Part shown: positions 8,618 to 16,268 of the stretch, in pieces
Layout: every line of letters starts with the position of its first letter
How positions within the stretch are numbered: the stretch's first letter is position 1
Source of the DNA: an uncultured Clostridia bacterium
GTDB lineage: Bacteria > Bacillota > Clostridia > Christensenellales > UBA1242
DNA: 64,000 nt
Direction: 5' to 3'
Assembly (NCBI GenBank): GCA_934757825.1
Contig: CAKVLP010000002.1
Span: forward strand, 62,001-126,000
Translations under genes and position numbers: made by a program
The notes under the pieces: model-generated
Seen by the model: only the letters and a program-made list of their open reading frames with translations
Databases searched by the model: none
What the model was told of the DNA's origin: nothing

Positions 8618-9796
8618 ATGAAATTTGAAAACCGTGGTTGGAATTCTACTAAAAATGCAATATTGTATCTATATTCCTTTATGAGAGGTTGTGCGCCAAA
8701 ATATTTTTCTGATGAAGGAGTTTTGGAACTTTTCGATGACGACTATTTTGACAAAAATGATCCTATAAGGAATGTTGAAAATTATTTGGATATGCGCTAT
8801 GCTGGTATGGGAATCAAAATGACTGAAATTTTATTAAAAGAGTTGTCAAGCAAAAATCCACAACTAGATGAGTCAAATCCAAATGTGCAAATTGCTAAGA
8901 GATTTTTTGAGTCGCAAATTCCACAATATCCACGAAGTGAAATTCGTCTACTTAATTCTAAGTTTGTGACTAGATACAACAGGGAAATGTACGACTTGGA
9001 CAAAACGCTTAACATTGACGGCTGTGTGTTTGTTAAGGGAGTGGCAAGTTTGATGGAGAAAAAATTGCACGACGCATATTACTTGTGCCTTTTAAGAGGT
9101 GGAGACAACAAATCTGTTGAGTCTGGTGATGGTATTGCTGACTTAATTTGCGGTTCTCATAGGGTTTACGATTATCAAACAAAGAAAATCTATTGGGTGT
9201 CATATTTCGCTCACGACTACGCATTGAAAGGTGCGTTTGACGCTGGCAACATGCAAGCCGTTAATCACATTTTACTTAATAGGATTGAAAAATGTCCAAA
9301 CGACTATTTGATTTTGGGCGAAGATGATGGTTGTATGAATCCATTTAGTATGCTACCTGTTGGATTTAAAAACCGCACCAAAATGACAAACCTTAATATG
9401 TTTTTTGAAAATAGCGAAAACGAATATCTAAAAAAGGCATTGCACGCCACACTAGATGAGTTTAGAACAAACGTTGTGTCTCACGAAGAGTTTGATTATG
9501 CGGTCGACATTGCTGAGTCTATCAAAAAATCGTACGAACTATTTTTGAACGCAGCGAAAAATGTGGAAAATTTGTATGACGAAAATGCTATGAAGGCGCA
9601 CGCAAAAGAAATATACAAAATTATTAAACCTAAAAATGCTGTTGAGCAGGTTATCCATCGCAAGGACGACACTCGTAGCGAACTGTGTCACTATCTAAAA
9701 GGCGTTAAGGAAACTAACGACCAGGCCATTCAAAACGAGTCGGAAAGTCTAGAAATTGCACTTTCGCTTTATGATAGCAAAAAACGCGTTAAATAA
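8618..9796 (+). CDS. Unrecognised 392-residue cytoplasmic protein
   Basis: I do not recognise the family. It starts MKFENRGWNSTKN after an AAGAGGGA site and has its own promoter, so it is a single-gene unit. The protein has no signal peptide or membrane segment. It is mixed alpha/beta in the first 230 residues, with aromatic- and Asp-rich segments (ELFDDDYFDKND, RGGDNKSVESGDGIAD), and a helical, Lys/Glu-rich C-terminal third that may form a coiled coil (about 275-380). There is no recognisable nucleotide-binding or metal-binding motif. Composition matches neighbouring genes. Confidence 0.85.
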   Translation: MKFENRGWNSTKNAILYLYSFMRGCAPKYFSDEGVLELFDDDYFDKNDPIRNVENYLDMRYAGMGIKMTEILLKELSSKNPQLDESNPNVQIAKRFFESQIPQYPRSEIRLLNSKFVTRYNREMYDLDKTLNIDGCVFVKGVASLMEKKLHDAYYLCLLRGGDNKSVESGDGIADLICGSHRVYDYQTKKIYWVSYFAHDYALKGAFDAGNMQAVNHILLNRIEKCPNDYLILGEDDGCMNPFSMLPVGFKNRTKMTNLNMFFENSENEYLKKALHATLDEFRTNVVSHEEFDYAVDIAESIKKSYELFLNAAKNVENLYDENAMKAHAKEIYKIIKPKNAVEQVIHRKDDTRSELCHYLKGVKETNDQAIQNESESLEIALSLYDSKKRVK

Positions 9797-9810
9797 GTTG
9801 GATTTCACTA

Positions 9811-9839
9811 TTGAAAATCAAATTTTAATGTGATATAAT
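9811..9839 (+). promoter_or_regulatory. Promoter of 19-residue peptide gene
   Basis: TTGAAA (9811-9816), 17 bp, perfect TATAAT (9834-9839) preceded by TGTGA. Confidence 0.7.
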
Positions 9840-9873
9840 AAAAGTACAAAAAGAGCAAAAGGGGGATAAATAT

Positions 9874-9933
9874 ATGGAATTTATGTTGTTTATGTTTGTT
9901 ACTCTTGTAGTGCTTAAAGGTTTTGCAAAATAA
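9874..9933 (+). CDS. Tiny hydrophobic peptide gene (19 residues)
   Basis: ATG at 9874 follows GGGGG (9861-9865) at a usable spacing and encodes MEFMLFMFVTLVVLKGFAK, one short hydrophobic helix with a basic end. The gene sits alone between a good promoter (9811-9839) and a terminator (9999-10028), so it forms a complete transcription unit of about 180 nt. An inverted repeat (AGTTTTG 9954-9960 / CAAAACT 9971-9977) follows the stop. It could be a small membrane regulator or a type I toxin-like peptide. Nothing proves either, and no partner RNA is obvious. No family recognised. Confidence 0.55.
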   Translation: MEFMLFMFVTLVVLKGFAK

Positions 9934-9998
9934 TATAAAAACAATTAGTGACAGTTTTGTTTTTAATGGTCAAAACTGGCACTGTGTATATAGAGTGG

Positions 9999-10028
9999 GG
10001 AAGAGTTTTTTTAACTCTTCCTTTTTTT
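9999..10028 (+). terminator. Terminator of the small peptide unit
   Basis: GAAGAGTT (10000-10007) pairs with AACTCTTC (10013-10020), then CTTTTTTT. Confidence 0.8.
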
Positions 10029-10111
10029 GTGTGTGATGGCATAAACCGCTTGACGATTTGGTTTGATTTATAACATTACGTTTTGACATATAGCCTTGGT
10101 ATTTGGGAGGA

Positions 10112-10273
10112 GTGGTTTTCAAGAAGGGCAAGAAGTTTAATATGGAGTACAGCGCCAACGAGCAAAGGGATCGGCGACCAAATTGGAAGGAGTGCAGTTG
10201 TATACGTAATATGGTTAAAACATCTAAAATCCACAAATTTAAAAGTTTTCTAAAAAAAATCAAAAAATCTTAA
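10112..10273 (+). CDS. Possible 53-residue basic peptide ORF
   Basis: A GTG-initiated frame directly after GGGAGGA (10105-10111) encodes a Lys/Arg-rich peptide ending KSFLKKIKKS. The spacing between ribosome binding site and GTG is too short. An in-frame ATG at 10142 is an alternative start with a weaker site. The stretch is richer in G and C than the surrounding intergenic DNA, the only reason to list it. The rest of 10029-10292 shows no other gene. Confidence 0.2.
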   Translation: MVFKKGKKFNMEYSANEQRDRRPNWKECSCIRNMVKTSKIHKFKSFLKKIKKS

Positions 10274-10292
10274 AAAAATTTTGCATAAAGTG

Positions 10293-10322
10293 TTGACAAT
10301 TAAAATTTTTCAGTGATATAAT
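10293..10322 (+). promoter_or_regulatory. ctsR operon promoter
   Basis: TTGACA (10293-10298), 18 bp, TATAAT (10317-10322), immediately upstream of the CtsR box. Confidence 0.8.
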
Positions 10323-10330
10323 TTAACAAA

Positions 10331-10347
10331 GGTCAAAGAAAGTCAAA
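10331..10347 (+). promoter_or_regulatory. CtsR operator (heptad repeat)
   Basis: GGTCAAA-GAA-AGTCAAA matches the CtsR consensus (A/GGTCAAA-NAN-A/GGTCAAA) at every position and lies between the -10 and the ribosome binding site. This predicts autoregulation of ctsR and heat-shock control of clpC. Confidence 0.92.
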
Positions 10348-10364
10348 CCTTGAAAGGAGGAGTT

Positions 10365-10826
10365 ATGCAAAATATAAGTGATATTATAGAGCAGTTTATT
10401 TTGGAGCAGTTGCAAAACTACGAAGAAGTAAACTTGTCACGAAACGAACTAGCGTCGTTTTTCAACTGTGCTCCGAGCCAAATTAACTATGTTTTGTCTA
10501 CAAGATTTACCAATCCTAAGGGTTTTATTACAGAAAGTAGGCGTGGTGGTGGTGGTTACATAAAACTTACACGTGTTGACCTAAACAAAAACGACTACAT
10601 CGAAAAACTCATTTGCGACACTATTAAAGATGAGATTGATTATAATTTGGCTTGTCAGTTGGTTAGCGGGCTTAGGGATAGGAAAATAATAACCGATAGA
10701 GAATATGACATTATTCTTTCGGCGATATCCAACAAGTCGCTTTCCAATCCAATTAAGATGGAAAACAAACTACGTGCAAATATTTTAAAGAATGTTTTAA
10801 TAAATATTGTAAAAGGAGATAACTAA
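10365..10826 (+). CDS. ctsR: Class III heat-shock repressor CtsR
   Basis: About 153 residues. An N-terminal winged HTH (about 1-65) contains NELASFFNCAPSQINYVL, then the glycine-rich wing ESRRGGGGYIKLTR whose Arg contacts DNA and senses heat. A helical C-terminal dimer/tetramer domain follows. CtsR represses clp and its own operon and is released on heat or proteotoxic stress. Start is ATG 10365, set by AAAGGAGG (10353-10360). An upstream TTG would read through this site. First gene of the ctsR-mcsA-clpC operon, one base apart from mcsA. A perfect CtsR box lies in its own leader. Confidence 0.95.
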   Translation: MQNISDIIEQFILEQLQNYEEVNLSRNELASFFNCAPSQINYVLSTRFTNPKGFITESRRGGGGYIKLTRVDLNKNDYIEKLICDTIKDEIDYNLACQLVSGLRDRKIITDREYDIILSAISNKSLSNPIKMENKLRANILKNVLINIVKGDN

Positions 10827-10827
10827 T

Positions 10828-11334
10828 ATGTTGTGTGATAGATGTAAAAAAAATGTGGCAACTTTTCACAAATCGGTTATGATAAATGGCGAAGGCTATG
10901 AAACACATCTATGCGAAGAGTGTGCCAAAGATATGGACCTAAATATGGATATGGATATCGATATGGATTTTGGTTTTCCAAACGACATATTTGATTTGAT
11001 AAACGACAACTTTGGGTTTAATGGGTTGTATCTTGAAAAAAACACCAAAAAATGCCCTAAGTGTGGCAGTACATTCTCGGATTTTCTAAAACGAGGCAAA
11101 CTAGGTTGTAGCGAGTGTTACGACACTTTCAATGAGGAAATTCGCGATATGCTAGAAAATATGGATAATCCGACCGATATTGATTTGGATCTAACCGAAA
11201 CGCCTAGCGAACTTACCCTCTTAGAAAACGATTTCAACAAAGCAATCGCCGAAGAGAGATATGAAGACGCGGGCAAATTGAAACAAAAGATAAACGAACT
11301 TAAAGATAAAAACGACAAAAAGGAGGATAAATAA
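10828..11334 (+). CDS. mcsA: Zinc-finger protein McsA with UVR domain
   Basis: Four Cys pairs (CDRC at 3-6, CEEC near 29, CPKC and CSEC near 74-97) bind zinc as in McsA. A C-terminal UVR motif (ELTLLENDFNKAIAEERYED) follows. McsA activates the arginine kinase McsB and helps load ClpC. Here clpC follows one base after, and mcsB, normally between them, is absent. An Asp/Met-alternating stretch (MDLNMDMDIDMDF, about residue 36-48) replaces the usual linker and is unusual. McsA may act with a McsB encoded elsewhere or directly on ClpC. Confidence 0.92.
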   Translation: MLCDRCKKNVATFHKSVMINGEGYETHLCEECAKDMDLNMDMDIDMDFGFPNDIFDLINDNFGFNGLYLEKNTKKCPKCGSTFSDFLKRGKLGCSECYDTFNEEIRDMLENMDNPTDIDLDLTETPSELTLLENDFNKAIAEERYEDAGKLKQKINELKDKNDKKEDK

Positions 11335-11335
11335 T

Positions 11336-13789
11336 ATGTTTAATAGCGAACTTAGAGTTACAGATAACGTAAACAAAGCGTTGCAAATTGCGGGCACTAT
11401 CGCAATTCAATACGGCTACTATCAAGTGGGAACCGAGCACTTGCTATACGGCATCTCCGCGCTTGGCGACACAGTGTCGGGCAAAATCCTTAACACCTAT
11501 GGCGTTACACCCGACAAACTAGAACAGGTTTTCAACAAAACACAAGTAAAGAAAAATTTGGTTTTGTCGGGCAACACAATCGAACTTAGCCCTCGAAACA
11601 AAGAGGTTTTCAACAACGCAAAGCGTTTTGCAATGTCAATAGGTCACAATTTTATCTCGACTGAACACTTGCTTGCTGCAATGCTTTTAAGTGAAAGCAG
11701 TTATGCAATAAATATCCTAAAAAGAAATTTTAAAATCAACCTTAACGACCTACGAAATAGTGTTTTGCAAGTGTTGAAAGCGGGCACTTTTGAAGGGCAG
11801 AGTATGGGAGGAAATACCAGCGTTCAAAGTGGCGAAAGCAAACTTCCAAAAGAACTTCTTGAAATGGGACAAGATTTGACGCTAAAAGCGCGCGAAGGCA
11901 AAATTGACCCTATTATCGGCAGGGAAGAAGAAATAAGCCGAGTTATAGAGATCCTATGTCGAAAGACAAAAAACAACCCAGTTTTGATAGGTGAAGCGGG
12001 TGTCGGAAAATCCGCTGTTGTGGACGGTCTAGCACTTGCAATCGCACAAGGCAAAGTCCCAGATTTGCTAAAAGACAAAAGCATATTTTCGCTTGAACTT
12101 GGTGGGCTTATGGCTGGCACAAAGTTTAGGGGCGCGCTTGAAGAAAAACTAAAATCTCTTATTGACATAATCACGCAAAATAGGGACATAATCGTGTTTA
12201 TCGACGAGATTCACACACTTGCTCAGGCGGGTGGTGATAAGGGCGAAGTTAACCCATCGGATATGTTAAAACCATATTTGGCTCGTGGCGAGTTCCAGAC
12301 AATTGGCGCGACAACAACCGATGAATATCGCCAATATATTGAGAAAGATAAAGCCCTAGAAAGAAGGTTTCAACCCATCATCATCAATCCTCCAACTGTT
12401 GAGCAAACAATTGCGATTTTGAGAGGATTAAAGGATAGTTTTGAAGCTTTCCATAAGGTTAATATCGGCGACGACGCAATTATTGCGGCGGCAACACTTA
12501 GCGACCGATATATTCCAGATAGAAGCCTTCCAGATAAGGCGATTGACTTAATCGACGAGGCTAGTAGTAAAGCCAAAGTTTATGGAAGTAAAAAGCCTGA
12601 AGAAGTAAGCAAAATCGAGGAAGAAATAGCGGGTTATGAAGCCGAAAAACGTGAGGCGCTTATCAACGAAAAATTTGAAAAAGCGAGCGAGTTTAGAGAC
12701 AAAATTAAAGAGGCAAACGCACGCAAAGAAAAGATTTTGGCTCAAAAACAATCTCAAACCAACTCAATTACAATCACAAGCGACGACATTTGCACAATCA
12801 TTAGCAAATGGACTGGTATTCCTATTACAAAACTAACCGAAAGTGAAAAAGAGCGTTTGCTAAAACTTGAAAGCATTTTGCACAACCGCGTTATCGGTCA
12901 AGACGAGGCGGTAACAGCAGTAAGTAAGGCGATAAGGCGTGCTAGAATCGGTCTAAAAGATGTAAATCGTCCAATCGGAAGTTTTATGTTCCTAGGCCCA
13001 ACTGGTGTAGGTAAAACCGAACTTTGCAAAGCGCTTGCCGAAGCGATGTTTGACAACGAAAACGCCGTTATAAGGCTAGATATGAGTGAGTATATGGAAA
13101 AACACAGCGTTTCGAAACTTATTGGTTCGCCCCCAGGATATGTTGGTTTTGACGAAGGCGGTCAACTAACCGAACAGGTTAGAAGAAAACCATACAGCGT
13201 TGTTTTGTTTGACGAAATTGAAAAGGCTCACCCAGACGTGTTCAACTTGTTGTTGCAAGTTCTAGACGATGGCCGTTTGACAGATAGCCAAGGTAGGCTT
13301 GTAAGTTTCAAAAACACAATTATCATTTTCACTAGCAACTGTGGCGTGAGCGATTTGCCTAAGAATAGGGCGGGTCTTGGATTTAATGGTGCACAAGCAA
13401 GTGTTAATGAAGATATGACTAAGAGTATCCTTATGGACGCATTAAAACGCACATTCAAGCCAGAGTTTTTGAACAGAATAGACGTAATTACAGTGTTTCA
13501 TTCCTTGACACAAGAACAACTTGTTCAGATTTGCAAGATTTTCATAAGCAAACTTAACAAAAAACTTCAAGAGCAAGGAGTTAGCCTAAAAGTGACCGAA
13601 AGTGCACTAAAATACACTATTGATAAGGGCTTTGATGCCGAATACGGTGCGCGTCCTCTTAGACGTCTTATTGAGCAAGAAATTGAGGATAGAATAGCCG
13701 AAGAGATGCTAGAAGGAAACATTTTGAAGGGCGATACAATCATAATTTCCGCTAAAGACGGCAAACTAAGCCTAAGCGTAGAAAGATAA
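11336..13789 (+). CDS. clpC: AAA+ unfoldase ClpC
   Basis: 817 residues. Clp-N double repeat (1-150), first AAA module with GEAGVGKS (about 218-225) and FIDEIH Walker B, a middle coiled-coil segment containing a UVR-like motif (about 420-470), second AAA module with GPTGVGKT (about 553-560) and LFDEIEKAH, and a D2-small domain ending in GARPLRRLIEQEIED. ClpC unfolds substrates for ClpP, with adaptor help (McsA/B, MecA). The gene is last in the CtsR-controlled operon, has AGGAGG ahead of ATG, and ends at an intrinsic terminator. Confidence 0.97.
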   Translation: MFNSELRVTDNVNKALQIAGTIAIQYGYYQVGTEHLLYGISALGDTVSGKILNTYGVTPDKLEQVFNKTQVKKNLVLSGNTIELSPRNKEVFNNAKRFAMSIGHNFISTEHLLAAMLLSESSYAINILKRNFKINLNDLRNSVLQVLKAGTFEGQSMGGNTSVQSGESKLPKELLEMGQDLTLKAREGKIDPIIGREEEISRVIEILCRKTKNNPVLIGEAGVGKSAVVDGLALAIAQGKVPDLLKDKSIFSLELGGLMAGTKFRGALEEKLKSLIDIITQNRDIIVFIDEIHTLAQAGGDKGEVNPSDMLKPYLARGEFQTIGATTTDEYRQYIEKDKALERRFQPIIINPPTVEQTIAILRGLKDSFEAFHKVNIGDDAIIAAATLSDRYIPDRSLPDKAIDLIDEASSKAKVYGSKKPEEVSKIEEEIAGYEAEKREALINEKFEKASEFRDKIKEANARKEKILAQKQSQTNSITITSDDICTIISKWTGIPITKLTESEKERLLKLESILHNRVIGQDEAVTAVSKAIRRARIGLKDVNRPIGSFMFLGPTGVGKTELCKALAEAMFDNENAVIRLDMSEYMEKHSVSKLIGSPPGYVGFDEGGQLTEQVRRKPYSVVLFDEIEKAHPDVFNLLLQVLDDGRLTDSQGRLVSFKNTIIIFTSNCGVSDLPKNRAGLGFNGAQASVNEDMTKSILMDALKRTFKPEFLNRIDVITVFHSLTQEQLVQICKIFISKLNKKLQEQGVSLKVTESALKYTIDKGFDAEYGARPLRRLIEQEIEDRIAEEMLEGNILKGDTIIISAKDGKLSLSVER

Positions 13790-13793
13790 TATT

Positions 13794-13832
13794 AAAAAAG
13801 GGCAATTTGACAAAATCAATTTGCCTTTTTTT
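13794..13832 (+). terminator. clpC operon terminator
   Basis: GGCAATTTGA (13801-13810) pairs with TCAATTTGCC (13816-13825), with one mismatch, then a T-run. Confidence 0.85.
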
Positions 13833-13843
13833 GTTTATTTTGT

Positions 13844-13872
13844 TTGGCGAATTGAGAGAAATTTGCTACAAT
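13844..13872 (+). promoter_or_regulatory. hpf promoter
   Basis: TTGGCG (13844-13849), 17 bp, TACAAT (13867-13872) with TGC extension. Confidence 0.6.
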
Positions 13873-13897
13873 TAAAATATGAAAAAGGAGATAGACT

Positions 13898-14422
13898 ATG
13901 AAAGTAAAATATTATGCAAAAGACTACAAAATTGGTCAAAACTTTAAAGAAATTTTAGAAAAGAAATTAACAAAACTTGATAAGTATTTCCCAAGAGATT
14001 ATGACGTAAAAGTAAGTTGTTCTACTCAAAACAAGCAAGAAAAACTTGAAATCACAATCAACGCAGATGGGTTGTATATTCGTAGCGAAGTAGTAAGCGA
14101 CAATATGTTTAACAACATCGACTTGGCTCTTCCAAAAATTGAAAAACAAATCGTTAAAAATAGCGGAAAGTACAAACAGAAATTTAAAAACGTTGAGAAA
14201 AACGTGTTTGAGTTCTTATCCGAAATGCCTGTTATGTCAAACGGCAAAGTTGTAAAGACAAAACACTTCGAACTAGAACCTATCACTGTTTCGGATGCAG
14301 AAGCGCAAATGGACGCACTTGGTCACAACTTCTTTATCTTCTTAAACGCAGAGACGGGGCTTGTGAGCGTGCTATACAAACGTGCCGACAACGACCTAGG
14401 CCTTATCGATATCACATATTAA
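13898..14422 (+). CDS. hpf: Long-form ribosome hibernation promoting factor
   Basis: 174 residues with two domains. The N-terminal beta-alpha-beta domain (1-100; KVKYYAKDYKIGQNFKEILE, KLDKYF) binds the 30S decoding centre. The C-terminal domain (about 118-174; KTKHFELEPITVSDAEAQMD, GHNFFIFLNAETG) makes the dimer that joins ribosomes into 100S particles. This two-domain layout is the form normal in Bacillota. Own promoter and terminator, located next to the stress operon as in many Firmicutes. Confidence 0.95.
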   Translation: MKVKYYAKDYKIGQNFKEILEKKLTKLDKYFPRDYDVKVSCSTQNKQEKLEITINADGLYIRSEVVSDNMFNNIDLALPKIEKQIVKNSGKYKQKFKNVEKNVFEFLSEMPVMSNGKVVKTKHFELEPITVSDAEAQMDALGHNFFIFLNAETGLVSVLYKRADNDLGLIDITY

Positions 14423-14434
14423 GGTTTAAATTAC

Positions 14435-14475
14435 AAAAAACCACAGTGTTTAAAATTGCTGTGGTTTTTTATTTT
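14435..14475. terminator. hpf terminator
   Basis: AAAAACCACAG (14436-14446) pairs with CTGTGGTTTTTT (14459-14470). Confidence 0.88.
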
Positions 14476-14487
14476 TTCAAGTTTTGC

Positions 14488-14516
14488 TTTACAAATTGAG
14501 AGTTTTTGATTATGAT
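14488..14516 (+). promoter_or_regulatory. Promoter of ABC/HTH gene pair
   Basis: TTTACA (14488-14493), 17 bp, TATGAT (14511-14516). Confidence 0.5.
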
Positions 14517-14533
14517 ATATCTAGGAGTAAAAT

Positions 14534-15175
14534 ATGATAGAAGTAAAAAATGTGTATCTGCAGTACACCAAGGATTTTAATGTTTTACAAGATGTAAGTT
14601 TTCGCATAAAACCAGGCGAAAAGGCTGTGTTGTACGGTAGGGAAGCAAGCGGAAAAAGTTCGCTTATCCGCGTGATAGTCGGCATTGAAACTCCTGCAAA
14701 GGGCGAAGTGTACATTAAGGGTATCCCTGCTAACAAGGTGGACTACAAAAACGAGGTTTCGCTTGGTTTTTTGCCTTGTCACCCTGCGTTTATGGAAAAC
14801 AAAACCGTGCTTAAAAACCTTGAATATCCGCTAAAACTTAGAAAGGTTAGCAAGGGACTTCAAAACATCAAAATCTCCAACGTTTTGGTAAGTTATGGAC
14901 TAACTGGGCTTAAAGACCAAAAGGTTAAGGATTTATCATATTTCGACCGAATTAAACTTTGTTTGGCTAGATTTGCATTGCGAAACATCGAAGTTTTCGT
15001 TATTGACGACGTGTTTAAACGCCTTAATGAGACCGAGTGCAAAAAGACTGTGGATTACATAAACGACCTTGTTATGGTTAATAACGCCACCGCGTTGATT
15101 GCTGTTAGCGATGAAAATCTTATTAAAAAAATTGGAGGGAGAAGACTTACAATCGATAATGGTTGCGTAAGTTAA
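14534..15175 (+). CDS. ABC-type ATPase domain with degenerate catalytic motifs
   Basis: 213 residues with the FtsE/LolD-like outline: MIEVKNVYLQY start, Walker A GREASGKSS (35-43), TVLKNLEYPL after the Q-loop position. Only Walker A is intact. The Q-loop has no Gln (LGFLPCHP, 78-84), the LSGGQ signature reads LSYFD (134-138), Walker B ends IDD (157-159) so the catalytic Glu is Asp, and the H-loop His is Ser192. No permease gene is adjacent. A PucR-type HTH gene follows 5 bp later. It may bind ATP without efficient hydrolysis and act as a sensor or regulator. This role is inferred. Confidence 0.8.
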   Translation: MIEVKNVYLQYTKDFNVLQDVSFRIKPGEKAVLYGREASGKSSLIRVIVGIETPAKGEVYIKGIPANKVDYKNEVSLGFLPCHPAFMENKTVLKNLEYPLKLRKVSKGLQNIKISNVLVSYGLTGLKDQKVKDLSYFDRIKLCLARFALRNIEVFVIDDVFKRLNETECKKTVDYINDLVMVNNATALIAVSDENLIKKIGGRRLTIDNGCVS

Positions 15176-15180
15176 AGTTT

Positions 15181-15537
15181 ATGGTAGAAAGGACATCAGT
15201 AGATAAGATAAAACAAAATTGTATGAATATTTTGTCAAACAAAAACATTTTAAGCAATTGCAACGCCGAGTTTTTGGATAAGTACAAGAGTTTGTATCAA
15301 ATTAAGCAAATACAAGCGGTTTTAAATAGCGACGAACTTATTAGTACTGCCAAAATACTGCTTCAAAACGACCTAAACATCACAATGGCTAGTAAGCAGG
15401 GCTATATGCACCGCAATACGCTTATATATCGAATAGAAAAAATCAAGCGCCTTATAGGCTTGGACATAAGGGTGTTTAGAGATGCAATCGTCTTTGAAAA
15501 CCTTGTTATGTTTTATGAAATGCTTAAAAATAAATAG
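15181..15537 (+). CDS. PucR/CdaR-type HTH protein
   Basis: 118 residues. The C-terminal half matches the PucR C-terminal helix-turn-helix (HTH_30): LLQNDLNITMASKQGYMHRNT, then LIYRIEKIKRLIGLDIR and a final helix. The N-terminal 60 residues are helical and lack the GAF or PucR sensory domain normally present, so it is much shorter than family members. The start is uncertain: ATG 15181 (no strong ribosome binding site, probably coupled) is preferred to TTG 15163. It sits directly behind the degenerate ABC domain, so the two polypeptides may together stand in for a sensor-regulator. Confidence 0.75.
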   Translation: MVERTSVDKIKQNCMNILSNKNILSNCNAEFLDKYKSLYQIKQIQAVLNSDELISTAKILLQNDLNITMASKQGYMHRNTLIYRIEKIKRLIGLDIRVFRDAIVFENLVMFYEMLKNK

Positions 15538-15562
15538 AATGAAGTAGTCATTCTATTTTTTT
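15532..15562. terminator. Bidirectional terminator between convergent genes
   Basis: AAATAGAATGA (15532-15542) pairs with TCATTCTATTT (15548-15558). The stem includes the stop codons of both flanking genes. Confidence 0.85.
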
Positions 15563-15928
15563 ATAACTTGATATTCCCACCTTGTCGTCAATCACGTCTT
15601 CCGCCTCCATAACCTCTTGTGGGGCTTCGATGCTTTTTAATAGGTCGCTTATATCGACTTCTTTGCCTGTCAAAAGCGGTAAAAAAAGTTTTAGCATATC
15701 CGCTTGCGATAGGCTTTTTTTATTGTTCATAACGCTAAATAGAGGCAATAGTTTTGAAATATCTAATCCACTTTTTTGGGGCTCGGGCTGAGATAGAGTA
15801 GTCACGCTTTGGGTCGAGACTTCCTCCATTTTTTCTTTAAGTTGTTTTTGACCGCTTTTGGTGTAGTTGTAAGGAAACATTCCATATGGATAATCCAAAC
15901 TGCTGGTTACAAATTCGTTGTTTTCCAA
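15548..15928 (-). CDS. Unrecognised 126-residue protein
   Basis: Start TTG 15928 is set by AAGGGAGGGA. Not recognised. The N-terminal half is hydrophilic with Tyr/Pro (YPYGMFPYNY) and Gln/Ser stretches. The C-terminal half holds two short amphipathic segments, LDISKLLPLFSVMNNKKSLS and DMLKLFLPLLTGKEVDISDL, that look like two copies of a related motif (LPLF/LPLL followed by a charged turn). No signal peptide. Diverges from the 16004 gene across a shared regulatory region. Confidence 0.7.
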   Translation of the reverse strand: MENNEFVTSSLDYPYGMFPYNYTKSGQKQLKEKMEEVSTQSVTTLSQPEPQKSGLDISKLLPLFSVMNNKKSLSQADMLKLFLPLLTGKEVDISDLLKSIEAPQEVMEAEDVIDDKVGISSYKKIE

Positions 15929-15953
15929 AATCCCTCCCTTTTAAACATTATTA

Positions 15954-15969
15954 TATATGCGGGCATATA
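15954..15969. promoter_or_regulatory. Inverted repeat between divergent genes
   Basis: TATATGC-GG-GCATATA overlaps the -10-like TATAAT (15966-15971) of the rightward gene and lies near the -10 of the leftward gene. This is a plausible dimeric operator; the protein that binds is unknown. Confidence 0.35.
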
Positions 15970-16003
15970 ATGAAATAGTTAAAAAAGTTTTGAGGTGAGT
16001 AAT

Positions 16004-16267
16004 ATGGCAAAGTTTAGCGAATACATAAAAAACGACATTCCGAAAGTTTCCAGCGAGCGAGAGGGAGAGATAAATGACCTAGTGAACAAGTACAGAGGAT
16101 ATAGCGAGGACGAACTTGTAAACGAGTTTGTGCGCCAGACCAATTTCAAGCGTCAAAACGGCGAAATGGACGACGCGGGTCTTGATAGAATTAAAGACAC
16201 ATTAAGCCCGTATCTAAACAAAGAACAACAAGCAAGATTAAACGAAATAATGAAAATGGTAAAATGA
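16004..16267 (+). CDS. Small helical conserved-looking protein
   Basis: 87 residues, start ATG 16004 after GAGGTGA (15992-15998). All-helical and highly charged (KFSEYIKNDIPKVSSEREGE, GYSEDELVNEFVRQ, LSPYLNKEQQARLNEI). No signal peptide or known motif. The stop lies one base before the subtilase ATG, so the two are co-translated. It might be a chaperone or inhibitor of the protease, but that is only positional inference. Confidence 0.75.
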   Translation: MAKFSEYIKNDIPKVSSEREGEINDLVNKYRGYSEDELVNEFVRQTNFKRQNGEMDDAGLDRIKDTLSPYLNKEQQARLNEIMKMVK

Positions 16268-16268
16268 T

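Noticed and set aside
9970..10263. 97-codon minus-strand frame opposite the small-peptide region
   Set aside because: No ribosome binding site, runs across the peptide-gene terminator, and looks like random translation.
13503..13516. GAAC-N5-GTTC as a LexA box inside clpC
   Set aside because: Spacing is five rather than four and it is deep within a coding region.
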